From Ferdinandcohnia sp047246645 (GTDB taxonomy: Bacteria; Bacillota; Bacilli; Bacillales; Bacillaceae_L): 64,000 bases of DNA. The notes beneath the pieces are model-generated. The model searched no databases. It had not been told where the DNA came from and worked only from the letters and a program-made list of their open reading frames with translations. The stretch's first letter is position 1, and each line of letters begins with the position of its first letter. A program made the position numbers and the translations under genes. The stretch lies in contig NZ_JBFOKR010000006.1 in the NCBI RefSeq assembly GCF_047246645.1, forward strand, positions 124,001-188,000. Direction: 5' to 3'. Shown piece by piece: positions 16,832 through 25,445 of the stretch.

Positions 16832-16860
16832 TTGTCTTATATAGGTAAATAAACTATAAT
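16832..16860 (+). promoter_or_regulatory. Promoter of the AGCS symporter gene
   Basis: TTGTCT (16832-16837), a 17-base spacer, then TATAAT (16855-16860). Confidence 0.6.
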
Positions 16861-16907
16861 TCATAATATGTTGAATATTTGTAAAATTATAAAAAGGGGG
16901 AATGGTT

Positions 16908-18398
16908 TTGCAAGCTTTTGCAGATTGGTTGAATGGGATCCTTTGGAGCCCGGTAATGATCTATGGTATGTTAGCCGTTGGACTTTTATTTTCAATCTTA
17001 ACTCGCTTTTTACAAGTAAGACACATCAAAGATATGACAACACTTATGTTTAAAGGGAAAAGTTCTGAAGCAGGAGTTTCTTCTTTCCAAGCTCTAGCTG
17101 TTTCATTATCTGGACGCGTTGGTACAGGTAATATCGCAGGTACAGCAACAGCGATTGCCTTTGGCGGCCCTGGTGCAGTGTTCTGGATGTGGGCAATTGC
17201 ATTTATTGGAGCAGCAACTTCGTTTATTGAGTCAACATTGGCTCAAATCTATAAAGTGAAGCAAGATGGCCAATATCGTGGGGGACCAGCTTATTTCATT
17301 GAAAAAGGAATTGGATGGAGATGGTATGGTATCACATTTGCGATTGCGGCTCTTTTAGCAATGGCATTCTTGATGCCAGGTATCCAATCAAATTCCATTG
17401 CTGCAGGATTAGATAACGCATTTGGTATTAATAAATGGGTAACTGCTGCTATTTTAGTAGTGTTAATTGGTGCGATTATTTTTGGTGGGATTAAGAGAAT
17501 TGCGTCAGTTGCTCAGTATGTTGTTCCATTTATGGCTTTAGGCTATATTTTAATGGCAGTTGTGATTATCATTATGAATATTACTGAACTACCTGAAGTT
17601 ATTTCATTAATATTCAAGAGTGCTTTTGGTGCTGAGCAAGCCTTTGGTGGTATTGTTGGTATGGCAATCGCATGGGGAGTAAAACGTGGAATTTATTCAA
17701 ATGAAGCTGGTCAAGGTACAGGTCCACATGCAGCTGCTGCGGCAGAGGTATCTCACCCTGCAAAACAAGGTTTAGTTCAAGCATCAGCTGTATATATTGA
17801 TACTTTATTAGTTTGTTCGGCAACAGCATTTATGATTTTATTTACAGGTATGTATAATGTTCACCAAGATGAAAAAACGTTAATTGTTGATAATATAGGT
17901 ATTACAGTTGAGGCTGGTCCTGCATATACTCAAGCTGCTGTTGAAACAGCTCTACCTGGTTTCGGTGCTGGATTTACAGCAGTTGCATTATTCTTCTTTG
18001 CTTTCACAACAATCATGGCATACTACTATATGGCTGAAACAAATATCGCCTATTTAGTAAGGGGTAGGAATAGTAAAGTTGCTATGTTTATTTTAAAAAT
18101 AGTTCTCTTAGGGTCGATGACTTACGGAACTGTTAACGAAGCGAAACTTGCATGGGCATTCGGTGATATCGGTTTAGGCTTAATGGTATGGCTGAACGTA
18201 ATAGCCATTCTAATTCTTGCAAAACCTGCGTTAGTTGCTCTGAAGGACTACGAACAACAGCGTAAGGCAGGGCTTGACCCAGTCTTTAATCCAGAAAAGC
18301 TAGGAATCAAGAACGCTGATTATTGGGTAAATGATTATAAACATGAGGATAACCCTTCTGGTTCATTAGCTAATGATGACAAATCCTTCCCGGGGTAA
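16908..18398 (+). CDS. Sodium:alanine/glycine symporter family protein (AGCS)
   Basis: Sodium-coupled amino acid carrier in the cytoplasmic membrane. The family signatures VSLSGRVGTGNIAGTATAIAF and KRGIYSNEAGQGTGPHAAAAA are clear in part (key words SGRVGTGNIAG and SNEAGQGTGP), and about 11 hydrophobic helices run through residues 15-450. Length is about 496 residues. The frame opens with ATG at 16902 but AAAAAGGGGG ends one base before it; the TTG at 16908 has proper 7-base spacing and is preferred. The substrate is probably alanine, glycine or glutamine, which sequence alone cannot decide. A strong terminator follows. No link to the sugar loci is evident. Confidence 0.93.
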   Translation: MQAFADWLNGILWSPVMIYGMLAVGLLFSILTRFLQVRHIKDMTTLMFKGKSSEAGVSSFQALAVSLSGRVGTGNIAGTATAIAFGGPGAVFWMWAIAFIGAATSFIESTLAQIYKVKQDGQYRGGPAYFIEKGIGWRWYGITFAIAALLAMAFLMPGIQSNSIAAGLDNAFGINKWVTAAILVVLIGAIIFGGIKRIASVAQYVVPFMALGYILMAVVIIIMNITELPEVISLIFKSAFGAEQAFGGIVGMAIAWGVKRGIYSNEAGQGTGPHAAAAAEVSHPAKQGLVQASAVYIDTLLVCSATAFMILFTGMYNVHQDEKTLIVDNIGITVEAGPAYTQAAVETALPGFGAGFTAVALFFFAFTTIMAYYYMAETNIAYLVRGRNSKVAMFILKIVLLGSMTYGTVNEAKLAWAFGDIGLGLMVWLNVIAILILAKPALVALKDYEQQRKAGLDPVFNPEKLGIKNADYWVNDYKHEDNPSGSLANDDKSFPG

Positions 18399-18412
18399 AA
18401 AGGGATAAAATG

Positions 18413-18450
18413 GGGATCGGATTCTTTAATATGAGAATCCGGTCCTTTTT
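18413..18450 (+). terminator. Terminator after the AGCS gene
   Basis: GGATCGGATTCT and AGAATCCGGTCC form a 12-bp stem followed by TTTTTAATG. Confidence 0.9.
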
Positions 18451-18584
18451 AATGTAATGCAAGAAAACTTACTATTAAAGATGTAAATTCATATAGGAGT
18501 GAAAAACATTTAAATGTAGAGTGTTGTAGGGTAAAATATAGATTAAAGAATTATGTAAGTAATTTGCTATAAGGAAGGTAGTTT

Positions 18585-19751
18585 ATGTCTGAGGAAAATA
18601 TAACTAGGATACATTTAGATGGTAAGGAATACATATTGATTGGTACTGCCCATGTATCTAAACATAGTGCAGAACAAGTAAAGGAAGTAATAGAGGCTGA
18701 ACAGCCAGATTCAGTTTGTGTCGAATTAGATGAACAAAGATACAAGTCAATTATGGATGGAAATAAATGGAAAGAAATGGATATTTTCAAGGTGATAAAG
18801 GAGAACAAGGCAACATTGCTTTTGATGAACCTGGCAATTTCTTCTTTCCAAAAAAGAATGGCGAACCAACTTGGAATTAATGCAGGACAAGAGATGATCC
18901 AGGGTATTGAGTCGGCTAAAGAGGTTGGAGCTAATTTAGTATTAGCTGACCGTAATATCCAAACGACTTTTTCCCGAATCTGGCATGCTGTTGGATTCTC
19001 TGGGAAAATGAAATTGCTTATGTCGATTATCTATAGTATTTTCAGTAATGAAAGTATTACAGAAGAAGAACTAGAAAAAATGAAAACTCAAGACATGTTA
19101 AATTCAATGCTTAATGAATTTTCAACGAGTTTTCCCAAACTAAAAACGCCCTTGATTGATGAAAGAGATCAATATTTGGCTCAAAAAATTAAACAAGCAC
19201 CTGGTGAAAAGATTGTTGCTGTTCTTGGAGCTGCACATGTACCGGGGATAAAAGAAGAAATTAAAAGAGAACATGATTTGAAGAAATTAACACAGCTTCC
19301 ACCTAAGTCAAAGGCTCCTAAAATTATTGGCTGGGCTATACCAATACTAATTGTAGCAATCATCGTTTTTACATTTTTATCAAATCCGGAGGCAGGTCTA
19401 CAACAAACCTTAAGCTTAGTTCTTTGGACTGGATCATTTTCGGCCATTGGAGCTGCCATAGCGATGGGGCATCCATTAACAATTGTTACAGCATTTATTG
19501 CAGCTCCAATTGGTGTCATGCATCCCCTTATAGCCGCAGGGTGGATAGCAGGATTTGTACAAGCGTTCCTAAAAAGACCAAGTGTCAGTGATTTCGAAAA
19601 TCTTTCTACTGATGTATACAGTGTAAAAGGTTTCTGGAGTAATAAAGTAACCCGTATCCTATTGATTATTGTTCTATCAAATTTAGGTACTACGTTAGGA
19701 TTATTCATTGGTGGAGCAGATGTGGTACGTTTGTTTTTCGAAAACCTATAA
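18585..19751 (+). CDS. TraB/PrgY-family membrane protein
   Basis: A member of the TraB family, named after enterococcal pheromone-shutdown proteins; the biochemical activity is not settled, although the fold is related to EreA/ChaN-type and Tiki-type hydrolase-like proteins. The 388 residues carry the family motifs LIGTAHVSKHSAEQV near the N-terminus (conserved GxxH), VCVELDEQRY at about 44-53, and VLGAAHVPGI at about 210. The last 140 residues contain about four membrane helices. GGAAGG precedes the ATG. It stands alone, convergent with a peptide transporter gene across a shared terminator. A role in peptide signalling here would be speculation. Confidence 0.88.
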   Translation: MSEENITRIHLDGKEYILIGTAHVSKHSAEQVKEVIEAEQPDSVCVELDEQRYKSIMDGNKWKEMDIFKVIKENKATLLLMNLAISSFQKRMANQLGINAGQEMIQGIESAKEVGANLVLADRNIQTTFSRIWHAVGFSGKMKLLMSIIYSIFSNESITEEELEKMKTQDMLNSMLNEFSTSFPKLKTPLIDERDQYLAQKIKQAPGEKIVAVLGAAHVPGIKEEIKREHDLKKLTQLPPKSKAPKIIGWAIPILIVAIIVFTFLSNPEAGLQQTLSLVLWTGSFSAIGAAIAMGHPLTIVTAFIAAPIGVMHPLIAAGWIAGFVQAFLKRPSVSDFENLSTDVYSVKGFWSNKVTRILLIIVLSNLGTTLGLFIGGADVVRLFFENL

Positions 19752-19756
19752 GTATG

Positions 19757-19790
19757 AAAAAGAGCCTGTCCAATCGGATAGGCTCTTCTA
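19757..19790. terminator. Bidirectional terminator
   Basis: AAGAGCCTGTCC and GGATAGGCTCTT form a stem with an AATC loop between two convergent genes, with A-rich and T-containing flanks. Confidence 0.8.
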
Positions 19791-19795
19791 CTATA

Positions 19796-21289
19796 TTAAT
19801 TAATACCCTTCATAAAGGTCTTAATCTTTGGTGATACAAGGAAAAGGATAATCCCTAGTACAATTGATGCTCCTCCAATGACTCCAAAGTAAGTCATTTC
19901 TGTTTCAGGTGTATAGAATTTAACGAGTTGTGCATTTAACGCTTGGGCAGCCGCATTTGATAACATCCACAAGCTCATCATTTGGGCAGTGAATGCAGCA
20001 GGTGCAAGCTTTGTAGTAGCGGATAGACCAACTGGAGAGATTAGCAACTCACCAAGAACAACAATAAAGTAACTTAACACAAGCCATAATGGACTTACTA
20101 ATGAATCTGAACCACCAAAATAAGCTGGTAATAGAATCACTAAGAATGATAGTCCAGCAAATAATAATGCTAGTGAAAACTTTTTAGGTACAGAAGGCTG
20201 ACGGTTTCCAAGCTTAACCCATAACCAAGCAAAAACTGGTGCTAAAAAGATAATGAACAATGGGTTTAGAGATTGGAACCAAGCAGGTGAAATCTCAAAC
20301 CCTGCAAAATTCAATTGAGTACGCTTATCTGCATAGTTTGCAAGAATCGTAGAACCTTGCTCCTGAATGGACCAGAACATAACAGCTGCTAAAAATAAAG
20401 GAATATACGCTAAGATTCTTGAACGTTCAACGTCTGTAGTCTTTGGACTACGATACATTGTTACAAAATAAGCTGTTGGAATTAAGAAACCAAGAATACC
20501 AATAAGTGCAATGAATGAATCAAATGTAAGAATACCAGCAGGAATTGAAATAGCAATTAAAATAGCAATTACAACTACTCCTAATCCAATTCGAGTATAA
20601 ACTTTTTTCTTTTCACTTGGTGCAAGCGGGTTTGGAACAATTGTACCAGCAAGACCAAGATTCTTTTTCTTAGTTAATACAAACATAACGAGACCTAGGA
20701 ACATACCAATAGCAGCTATAGCAAAGCCCCAGTGGAAGCTATGCTTCATTCCTACTTCTCCAACGATTAGAGGTGATAAGAATCCGCCAAGGTTGATACC
20801 CATATAAAAGATACTGAAACCAGCATCACGACGAGAATCATTTTCGCTATAAATTTCTCCTACAACGCTTGATACATTAGGTTTTAATAAACCTGTTCCA
20901 AGGACGATAAGAACCATCGACACAAAGAACAAACTAATGTTACCTGGAATTGCAAGGGCAATATGACCAAGCATAATAAGAATTCCACCATAGAAAACCG
21001 CTTTTGATGTTCCAAAAATACGGTCAGCTAGCCAACCACCGATAATCCCAGACATATATACAAGCGATCCATAAATAGACATGATTGCAAGGGCTGTATG
21101 CTCTTCTAACCCTAATCCACCCTTAGATACTTCATAATACATATAGAATACAAGAATTGCTCTCATTCCATAATAAGAGAATCTTTCCCAGAACTCAGTG
21201 AAAAACAGTGTAAGAAGTCCTTTAGGATGTCCAAAGAATCCTTTTTGAGGAACACTGTCCACAATTTTCTGTCTATTAAAGTCTGACAT
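19796..21289 (-). CDS. dtpT: Proton-dependent di/tripeptide transporter (POT family)
   Basis: Imports di- and tripeptides with protons across the cytoplasmic membrane. The 497 residues form about 14 membrane helices. The POT motif ExxERFxYYG is seen as EFWERFSYYGMRAIL in helix 1, and the second signature as FYMGINLGGFLSPLI. A purine-rich GGAGG stands before the ATG. It is preceded on the same strand by a DoxX-like gene, but a terminator (21432-21466) separates them. Assignment to DtpT-type bacterial transporters is by family similarity. Confidence 0.94.
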   Translation of the reverse strand: MSDFNRQKIVDSVPQKGFFGHPKGLLTLFFTEFWERFSYYGMRAILVFYMYYEVSKGGLGLEEHTALAIMSIYGSLVYMSGIIGGWLADRIFGTSKAVFYGGILIMLGHIALAIPGNISLFFVSMVLIVLGTGLLKPNVSSVVGEIYSENDSRRDAGFSIFYMGINLGGFLSPLIVGEVGMKHSFHWGFAIAAIGMFLGLVMFVLTKKKNLGLAGTIVPNPLAPSEKKKVYTRIGLGVVVIAILIAISIPAGILTFDSFIALIGILGFLIPTAYFVTMYRSPKTTDVERSRILAYIPLFLAAVMFWSIQEQGSTILANYADKRTQLNFAGFEISPAWFQSLNPLFIIFLAPVFAWLWVKLGNRQPSVPKKFSLALLFAGLSFLVILLPAYFGGSDSLVSPLWLVLSYFIVVLGELLISPVGLSATTKLAPAAFTAQMMSLWMLSNAAAQALNAQLVKFYTPETEMTYFGVIGGASIVLGIILFLVSPKIKTFMKGIN

Positions 21290-21431
21290 AAGTAAACCTC
21301 CTCTTTAATATATTGATATAATAATTTAAATAGTTTCATAATGTCAAATTAATGAAAAGTCAGACTTTAAGTACTATTTTGATATATAGGAATTATTATT
21401 CTAATGAAAGTGTTTACTTGTATATAATTTC

Positions 21432-21466
21432 CAAAAAAATAAACAGATTGCGTGTGCAATCTGCTT
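21432..21466 (-). terminator. Terminator of the DoxX-like gene
   Basis: On the minus strand CAGATTGC pairs with GCAATCTG around ACAC, followed by TTTATTTTTTT. Confidence 0.85.
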
Positions 21467-21495
21467 GGTTAATCCAAAATTGGATATTTCTTCAA

Positions 21496-21861
21496 TCATT
21501 TATGGTGGGATTTGTATAAAATATATAATAATACCAGCATAACAATATCTAATCTTGCAGAAAAAGCGAATTGTAGAAAACCAGTGTGAAGAATAGGAAC
21601 CTTTGTAAAAAGAAGCGCACCGACAATTATGATTAAAAGTGGAATGGTTGCTTTCTTCACCTCTTTATTAGCGATTATTAATATCCCGCATATAACTTCA
21701 GCAATCGCTACCGCATACATCAGATAAGTGGGAGCCGGAAAAGGTAGATTCATAAAAACCTGACCGAGCTCACGGCTAAAAAAAAGTAAGCAACCTGAAA
21801 CGATAAAAACATAGCCAACAACATATCTTAATAGCTTACTAGTTGAGAAAGATGTATTCAT
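21496..21861 (-). CDS. DoxX-like small membrane protein
   Basis: A 121-residue protein with four hydrophobic helices in the DoxX-like pattern: YVVGYVFIVSGCLLFF, APTYLMYAVAIAEVICGIL, ATIPLLIIIVGALLF and a last helix LDIVMLVLLYIL. The conserved glutamate in helix 2 (AIAEVICG) is present. Family members have been linked to quinone or redox functions but this one has no known role. AGGAGG lies before the ATG. It is monocistronic. Confidence 0.75.
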   Translation of the reverse strand: MNTSFSTSKLLRYVVGYVFIVSGCLLFFSRELGQVFMNLPFPAPTYLMYAVAIAEVICGILIIANKEVKKATIPLLIIIVGALLFTKVPILHTGFLQFAFSARLDIVMLVLLYILYKSHHK

Positions 21862-22356
21862 ACTTTTTACCTCCTTTTACCTTTGTGGTGGTCCTCAAAA
21901 AAGTAATGACATGAGCAACTCAAAGTCTCATATTAATAAATATTATTCAAAAGAGGACAAACTATCACAAATAAGTTATAGGCAATAAGTAGTAAAATTG
22001 TACAGACTTTCAAAGCTCTTCTTTGCAGCCACGCTTTAAATAAGTGTAAAACACTCTCCCTCATCATCAAAATAAACCGTTGATTTTTTTGGATGTGATA
22101 TAGAGTTTAATAGTGCACTTACCAAAGCTATTAAAAATGTAATTGATTGATTCGTGATTGTTGAAACCTAAAGTTATGAAATTACAAAACAAAATATAAA
22201 GGAGTTACTAATTATCACAATTTGTATTTGAGACGACAAAAACTAATGGAAGTTATGTCTCTCAGAATTCACAATTAGCATTTGAGTTCCAGCTAAAAGG
22301 AACTTTTATGAAACTCATTCGTAGTAAGAGTATAAACAATAATTGGGGTGGTATAA
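21862..22356. other. Intergenic region without clear gene
   Basis: About 495 bases between the DoxX-like gene and the small CxxC protein. AT-rich, with many stops in all frames. The only open stretch is 22212-22376 (54 codons, no start codon at its beginning), which overlaps the next gene and may be a remnant. No promoter of good quality or terminator was found. Confidence 0.5.
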
Positions 22357-22530
22357 GTGTTTGGAGAAGAGCCTAAGTGTACAAAATGTGGAAAAGAAAT
22401 TAAGGGTGACGAGATTGTTTTTATAAAAATGCGCTTTCCAAAACGTAAAGGGATGACTGAAATAAAAGCATTCTTAAAAAATGAAGGAAGTTTCATATGC
22501 GAAGATTGTTTTCAACAGAAACTAAACTGA
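22357..22530 (+). CDS. Small protein with two CxxC motifs
   Basis: A 57-residue protein starting at GTG with GGGGTGG 5 bases upstream. It contains CTKCGK near the N-terminus and CEDC near the C-terminus (MFGEEPKCTKCGKEI ... SFICEDCFQQKLN), the arrangement of a small zinc-ribbon. Between them lies a basic stretch (MRFPKRKGM). Similar small proteins occur in Bacillus genomes with no known function. A perfect terminator follows, which supports a real gene. Confidence 0.7.
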   Translation: MFGEEPKCTKCGKEIKGDEIVFIKMRFPKRKGMTEIKAFLKNEGSFICEDCFQQKLN

Positions 22531-22560
22531 TACATGATTAAAGTTTTTTGTAAAACAGGA

Positions 22561-22602
22561 GGGGAAACTCAAGTAAAACGGAGTTTCCCATATTTATTTT
22601 TA
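22561..22602 (+). terminator. Terminator after the CxxC protein gene
   Basis: GGGGAAACTC and GAGTTTCCC form a stem with a 10-base loop, followed by ATATTTATTTTT. Confidence 0.85.
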
Positions 22603-22702
22603 TAAACAATAATCATTATCTGAGCCTGTAATATAGAACCTCCCATTAATTAACGAATAGTATAGCCCAAAGACTATTTATAATAGATGGAGGGTGATGT
22701 CT

Positions 22703-24067
22703 TTGGCTACTACTAGTCAAGCAACCAGCTATATAGCCTTTAACTCAACAAGAGGCGGCAATTATGATATCTGGTTATATAATGTGAGAACTGGTAGATC
22801 CATTCAGCTTACAAACGGTTTGGGTGACTCGTTTTCAATACCTGTTTGGTCGGCTGATAATAGTAAAATTGCTTTTGTAGGAAGAAATGGGATCGTATAT
22901 ATTATCTACTTAGCGATCGGTGGAATTGCAGCAATCGATCAAATAGAAACAGATGAATCAACAACTTTAGACTGGTCACCTACCAATAGGGATTTGGCCT
23001 ATACAACTAGAAATCAAATATATTTGTACGATGTACAGTCTCATAAATTTAGAGTAATTTCTGAACAGGGAGGAGATGTTCAGTGGTTTCCGAGTGGACG
23101 TGAAATTCTTTATCAAGGAGCAGATGAGGCTGGGGTACAACAACTTTATCGAATTGGAGTAAACGGTAGTGGAAAAAGACAGATAACATCAAATAATGAA
23201 GGGCCATTAAACAATGTTAGGTTATCTCCAGACGGAACCTTTGCACTGTATACAACACCTGGAGCAAGTATTTCGCTTATCCGCACTGTCGAACTTTCTA
23301 CTGGTGCGTTGTTTGAAATAGATGGGGGAAGCCTTGCGAAAAATTACCATCCAACATGGTCTCCAAATTCAGGACGGATTGTGTTTAGTGCAACGTCATA
23401 TTCTGACCAACAGGGCTATTACAATGAAATAAGAGTAGTAGGTAAACGGGGAGGGCAAGAAAAAGTACTAACCACATCTTCATGTTTTTCAACTCCAGTA
23501 ACATGGTCACCAGATGGAAGGGCAATAGCCTTTTTATCAGGATGTAAAGAACAGGAATTTGCAAAAGAAATGTGGGCTGTTACTCTTCAAAATCCAAGAC
23601 CAATCTTACTTTTGAGAGAACCTCAACTTTTTTCACTCATGTGGTCATCACCGCGAAATCGCTTATCGAGGAAAATATATACAAACCAAACATATAAAGT
23701 TAGCTTTTACTATCCAGCACATTGGCAAAGGATAGAAGAAGAAAGGTACGAAGGCTTCGATGGATTCTTTCAGATCTCTGCAATTAGTGGGGGAGAAAAT
23801 ATTGAAGAGATTTGTAGAAATGAAGCTTTCCATAAGTTGATGCCATATGGCACAAATCCAAGAATACAAAGAACGTTTATTCAAAACCAAGAAGCATGTT
23901 ATATATTTCCGTCTGCAGACCAACCACCGGAAATGAACCGTCAGGCTGCTCTAATTGTTAGATATCCTGTGCCAGTTCAAATTGGGGGAGCAACGTATCA
24001 GTATTTTGTACTTTGGGCGGATGAGAGCCATATAGGGGAATTAGTTAGAAGAATAAAATTATTATAA
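22703..24067 (+). CDS. TolB-like PD40 beta-propeller protein
   Basis: About 454 residues with successive PD40/WD40-like repeats such as FNSTRGGNYDIWLYNV, SADNSKIAFVGRNG, SPDGTFALYTTPG, SPNSGRIVFSATS and SPDGRAIAFLSG, spaced 40-50 residues apart over residues 5-315. A C-terminal domain (about 325-454) has YKVSFYYPAHWQRIEE, resembling the PsbP-like domains of Bacillus lipoproteins. There is no signal peptide, so location is unclear. The frame opens at GTG 22694 and ATG 22697, both too close to GGAGG; TTG 22703, with 8-base spacing from TGGAGGG, is preferred, though ATG 22697 is possible. It probably binds a partner rather than acting as an enzyme. No function can be assigned. Confidence 0.75.
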   Translation: MATTSQATSYIAFNSTRGGNYDIWLYNVRTGRSIQLTNGLGDSFSIPVWSADNSKIAFVGRNGIVYIIYLAIGGIAAIDQIETDESTTLDWSPTNRDLAYTTRNQIYLYDVQSHKFRVISEQGGDVQWFPSGREILYQGADEAGVQQLYRIGVNGSGKRQITSNNEGPLNNVRLSPDGTFALYTTPGASISLIRTVELSTGALFEIDGGSLAKNYHPTWSPNSGRIVFSATSYSDQQGYYNEIRVVGKRGGQEKVLTTSSCFSTPVTWSPDGRAIAFLSGCKEQEFAKEMWAVTLQNPRPILLLREPQLFSLMWSSPRNRLSRKIYTNQTYKVSFYYPAHWQRIEEERYEGFDGFFQISAISGGENIEEICRNEAFHKLMPYGTNPRIQRTFIQNQEACYIFPSADQPPEMNRQAALIVRYPVPVQIGGATYQYFVLWADESHIGELVRRIKLL

Positions 24068-24072
24068 AGACT

Positions 24073-24111
24073 AAATAGAGCCTGGCAATCTAATGCCAAG
24101 CTCTATTTTTT
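24073..24111. terminator. Bidirectional terminator
   Basis: AAATAGAGCCTGGCA and TGCCAAGCTCTATTT pair with a short loop between convergent genes; T and A runs flank the stem. Confidence 0.85.
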
Positions 24112-24112
24112 A

Positions 24113-25228
24113 CTAAAATCCTATTAAGCGTTGTAGAAACCAAAAACCACCCATTACGGTAACGATAAGTGATACAGGGATAACAACTTTTTTACTATCC
24201 AGCTTTTTATATGCAAATATCATAAGTGGAATGACAATAAAAGCTAGTAATAATTGAATAACTTCAATCCCGATATTAAATGCAAACAATTCAACTGCAA
24301 TCTGCGTTTTAGAACCCAATGACTCTTTTAGCAGTCCAGAAAAACCTAAACCATGAATTAGTCCAAAGAGAACTGTTACTAACCAACGGTATTTTATTTC
24401 TTTCCTAAAGATATTTTCAATAGCTACATAGCAAATCGATAATGCAATGACTATTTCTACAAAACGTGAAGGAAGGGTAACAATATCAAATGTTCCTAAA
24501 GCAATGGTCAAACTATGACCAACAGTAAACGCAGTTATGATAGCGACTAAGTCACGAACTCGTTGAGGACGTATTACCAAAGCAAGTAAAAATAGTAGAT
24601 GGTCATAACCAGTAATAATATGATGCATGCCGAGTTTGAAAAATGACCAAAAGTCAGATGTTTCTTTTACAGGAGTCAGGTCTTCAATCGATGACTCTGT
24701 TCCTTCTTCTAGCCCATCAACTAATGCTAGCCATTCACGATTCTCACCTTCTAATGCTATTTTCGTAGATTGCTCAGGTTGTTTCACAGTTAAAAAGTTT
24801 ACATAATTTGTATCTTTTGTTTTGGAATAAAATTGGTCATCCAATTTAAAGGACTGTCCATTTTCAATGACTGGTAGCTGATAGATTGTTGTGACAACAC
24901 GTGTATCTTGTATCTGATCAAGTTTTATTTCTTTTAGTTCCATATCAACTGTGGAGTTATCGATGTACACTAGTAGATTCTTTTGAATCAATTCATCAAT
25001 CTGAGGCTTATAATCATCTAGAATATCTTTTAACGGTGCTTCCTCTTCATGAAGATCATGAACTAGTTCTTCAAGGCTCTCTATATCAATTGAATAAACT
25101 AACTCTACATTTTGATTAACTAGGTACAAAGTAGTGTAACCTGCACTATAGGGGTGTGCGAAAACTAGGTTTGTAGATCCTATCAATGATAGTAAGATAA
25201 CCACAAGAGTGATAGTAATTTTTTTCAT
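24113..25228 (-). CDS. HupE/UreJ-family membrane protein
   Basis: A 371-residue secreted-then-membrane protein. Signal peptide: residues 1-24 (LVVILLSLIGSTNLVFA then HPYS). An extracytoplasmic beta-rich domain covers about 25-195. The HupE/UreJ_2 membrane domain follows (about 198-371), with the conserved histidine motifs MHHIITGYDHLLFLLAL, TVGHSLTIALGTF and GLIHGLGFSGLL. Relatives in hydrogenase and urease clusters are linked to nickel transport, but this stand-alone form occurs in bacteria lacking those clusters, and its substrate is unknown. AAGGAGCGCAG precedes the ATG. It is divergent from the large surface-protein gene. Confidence 0.85.
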   Translation of the reverse strand: MKKITITLVVILLSLIGSTNLVFAHPYSAGYTTLYLVNQNVELVYSIDIESLEELVHDLHEEEAPLKDILDDYKPQIDELIQKNLLVYIDNSTVDMELKEIKLDQIQDTRVVTTIYQLPVIENGQSFKLDDQFYSKTKDTNYVNFLTVKQPEQSTKIALEGENREWLALVDGLEEGTESSIEDLTPVKETSDFWSFFKLGMHHIITGYDHLLFLLALVIRPQRVRDLVAIITAFTVGHSLTIALGTFDIVTLPSRFVEIVIALSICYVAIENIFRKEIKYRWLVTVLFGLIHGLGFSGLLKESLGSKTQIAVELFAFNIGIEVIQLLLAFIVIPLMIFAYKKLDSKKVVIPVSLIVTVMGGFWFLQRLIGF

Positions 25229-25445
25229 GACTGCGCTCCTTTAATGGAATAGCTACTTATTTATTATCAATAAAATATGCTCATAACCTAGTCTAATATA
25301 AAAATATTACAAATGCTCTACAAATTTACTAGAATAATGAAAAAAATTAAGAGATATTACATATTTTTGTAGAAATAAGAAGATTTTAGCAATATAGTAA
25401 TAATGTAGGACATTTAACCTAAACAATGGAGGGGAGAGGCAAAAG

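Noticed and set aside
19181..19708. 175-codon frame on the minus strand
   Set aside because: Antisense to the TraB-family gene; no supporting signals.
22212..22376. Open stretch of 54 codons reading QFVFETTKTNGSYVSQ and further
   Set aside because: No start codon at its beginning, no ribosome site, and it overlaps the better-supported CxxC protein gene. At most a remnant.
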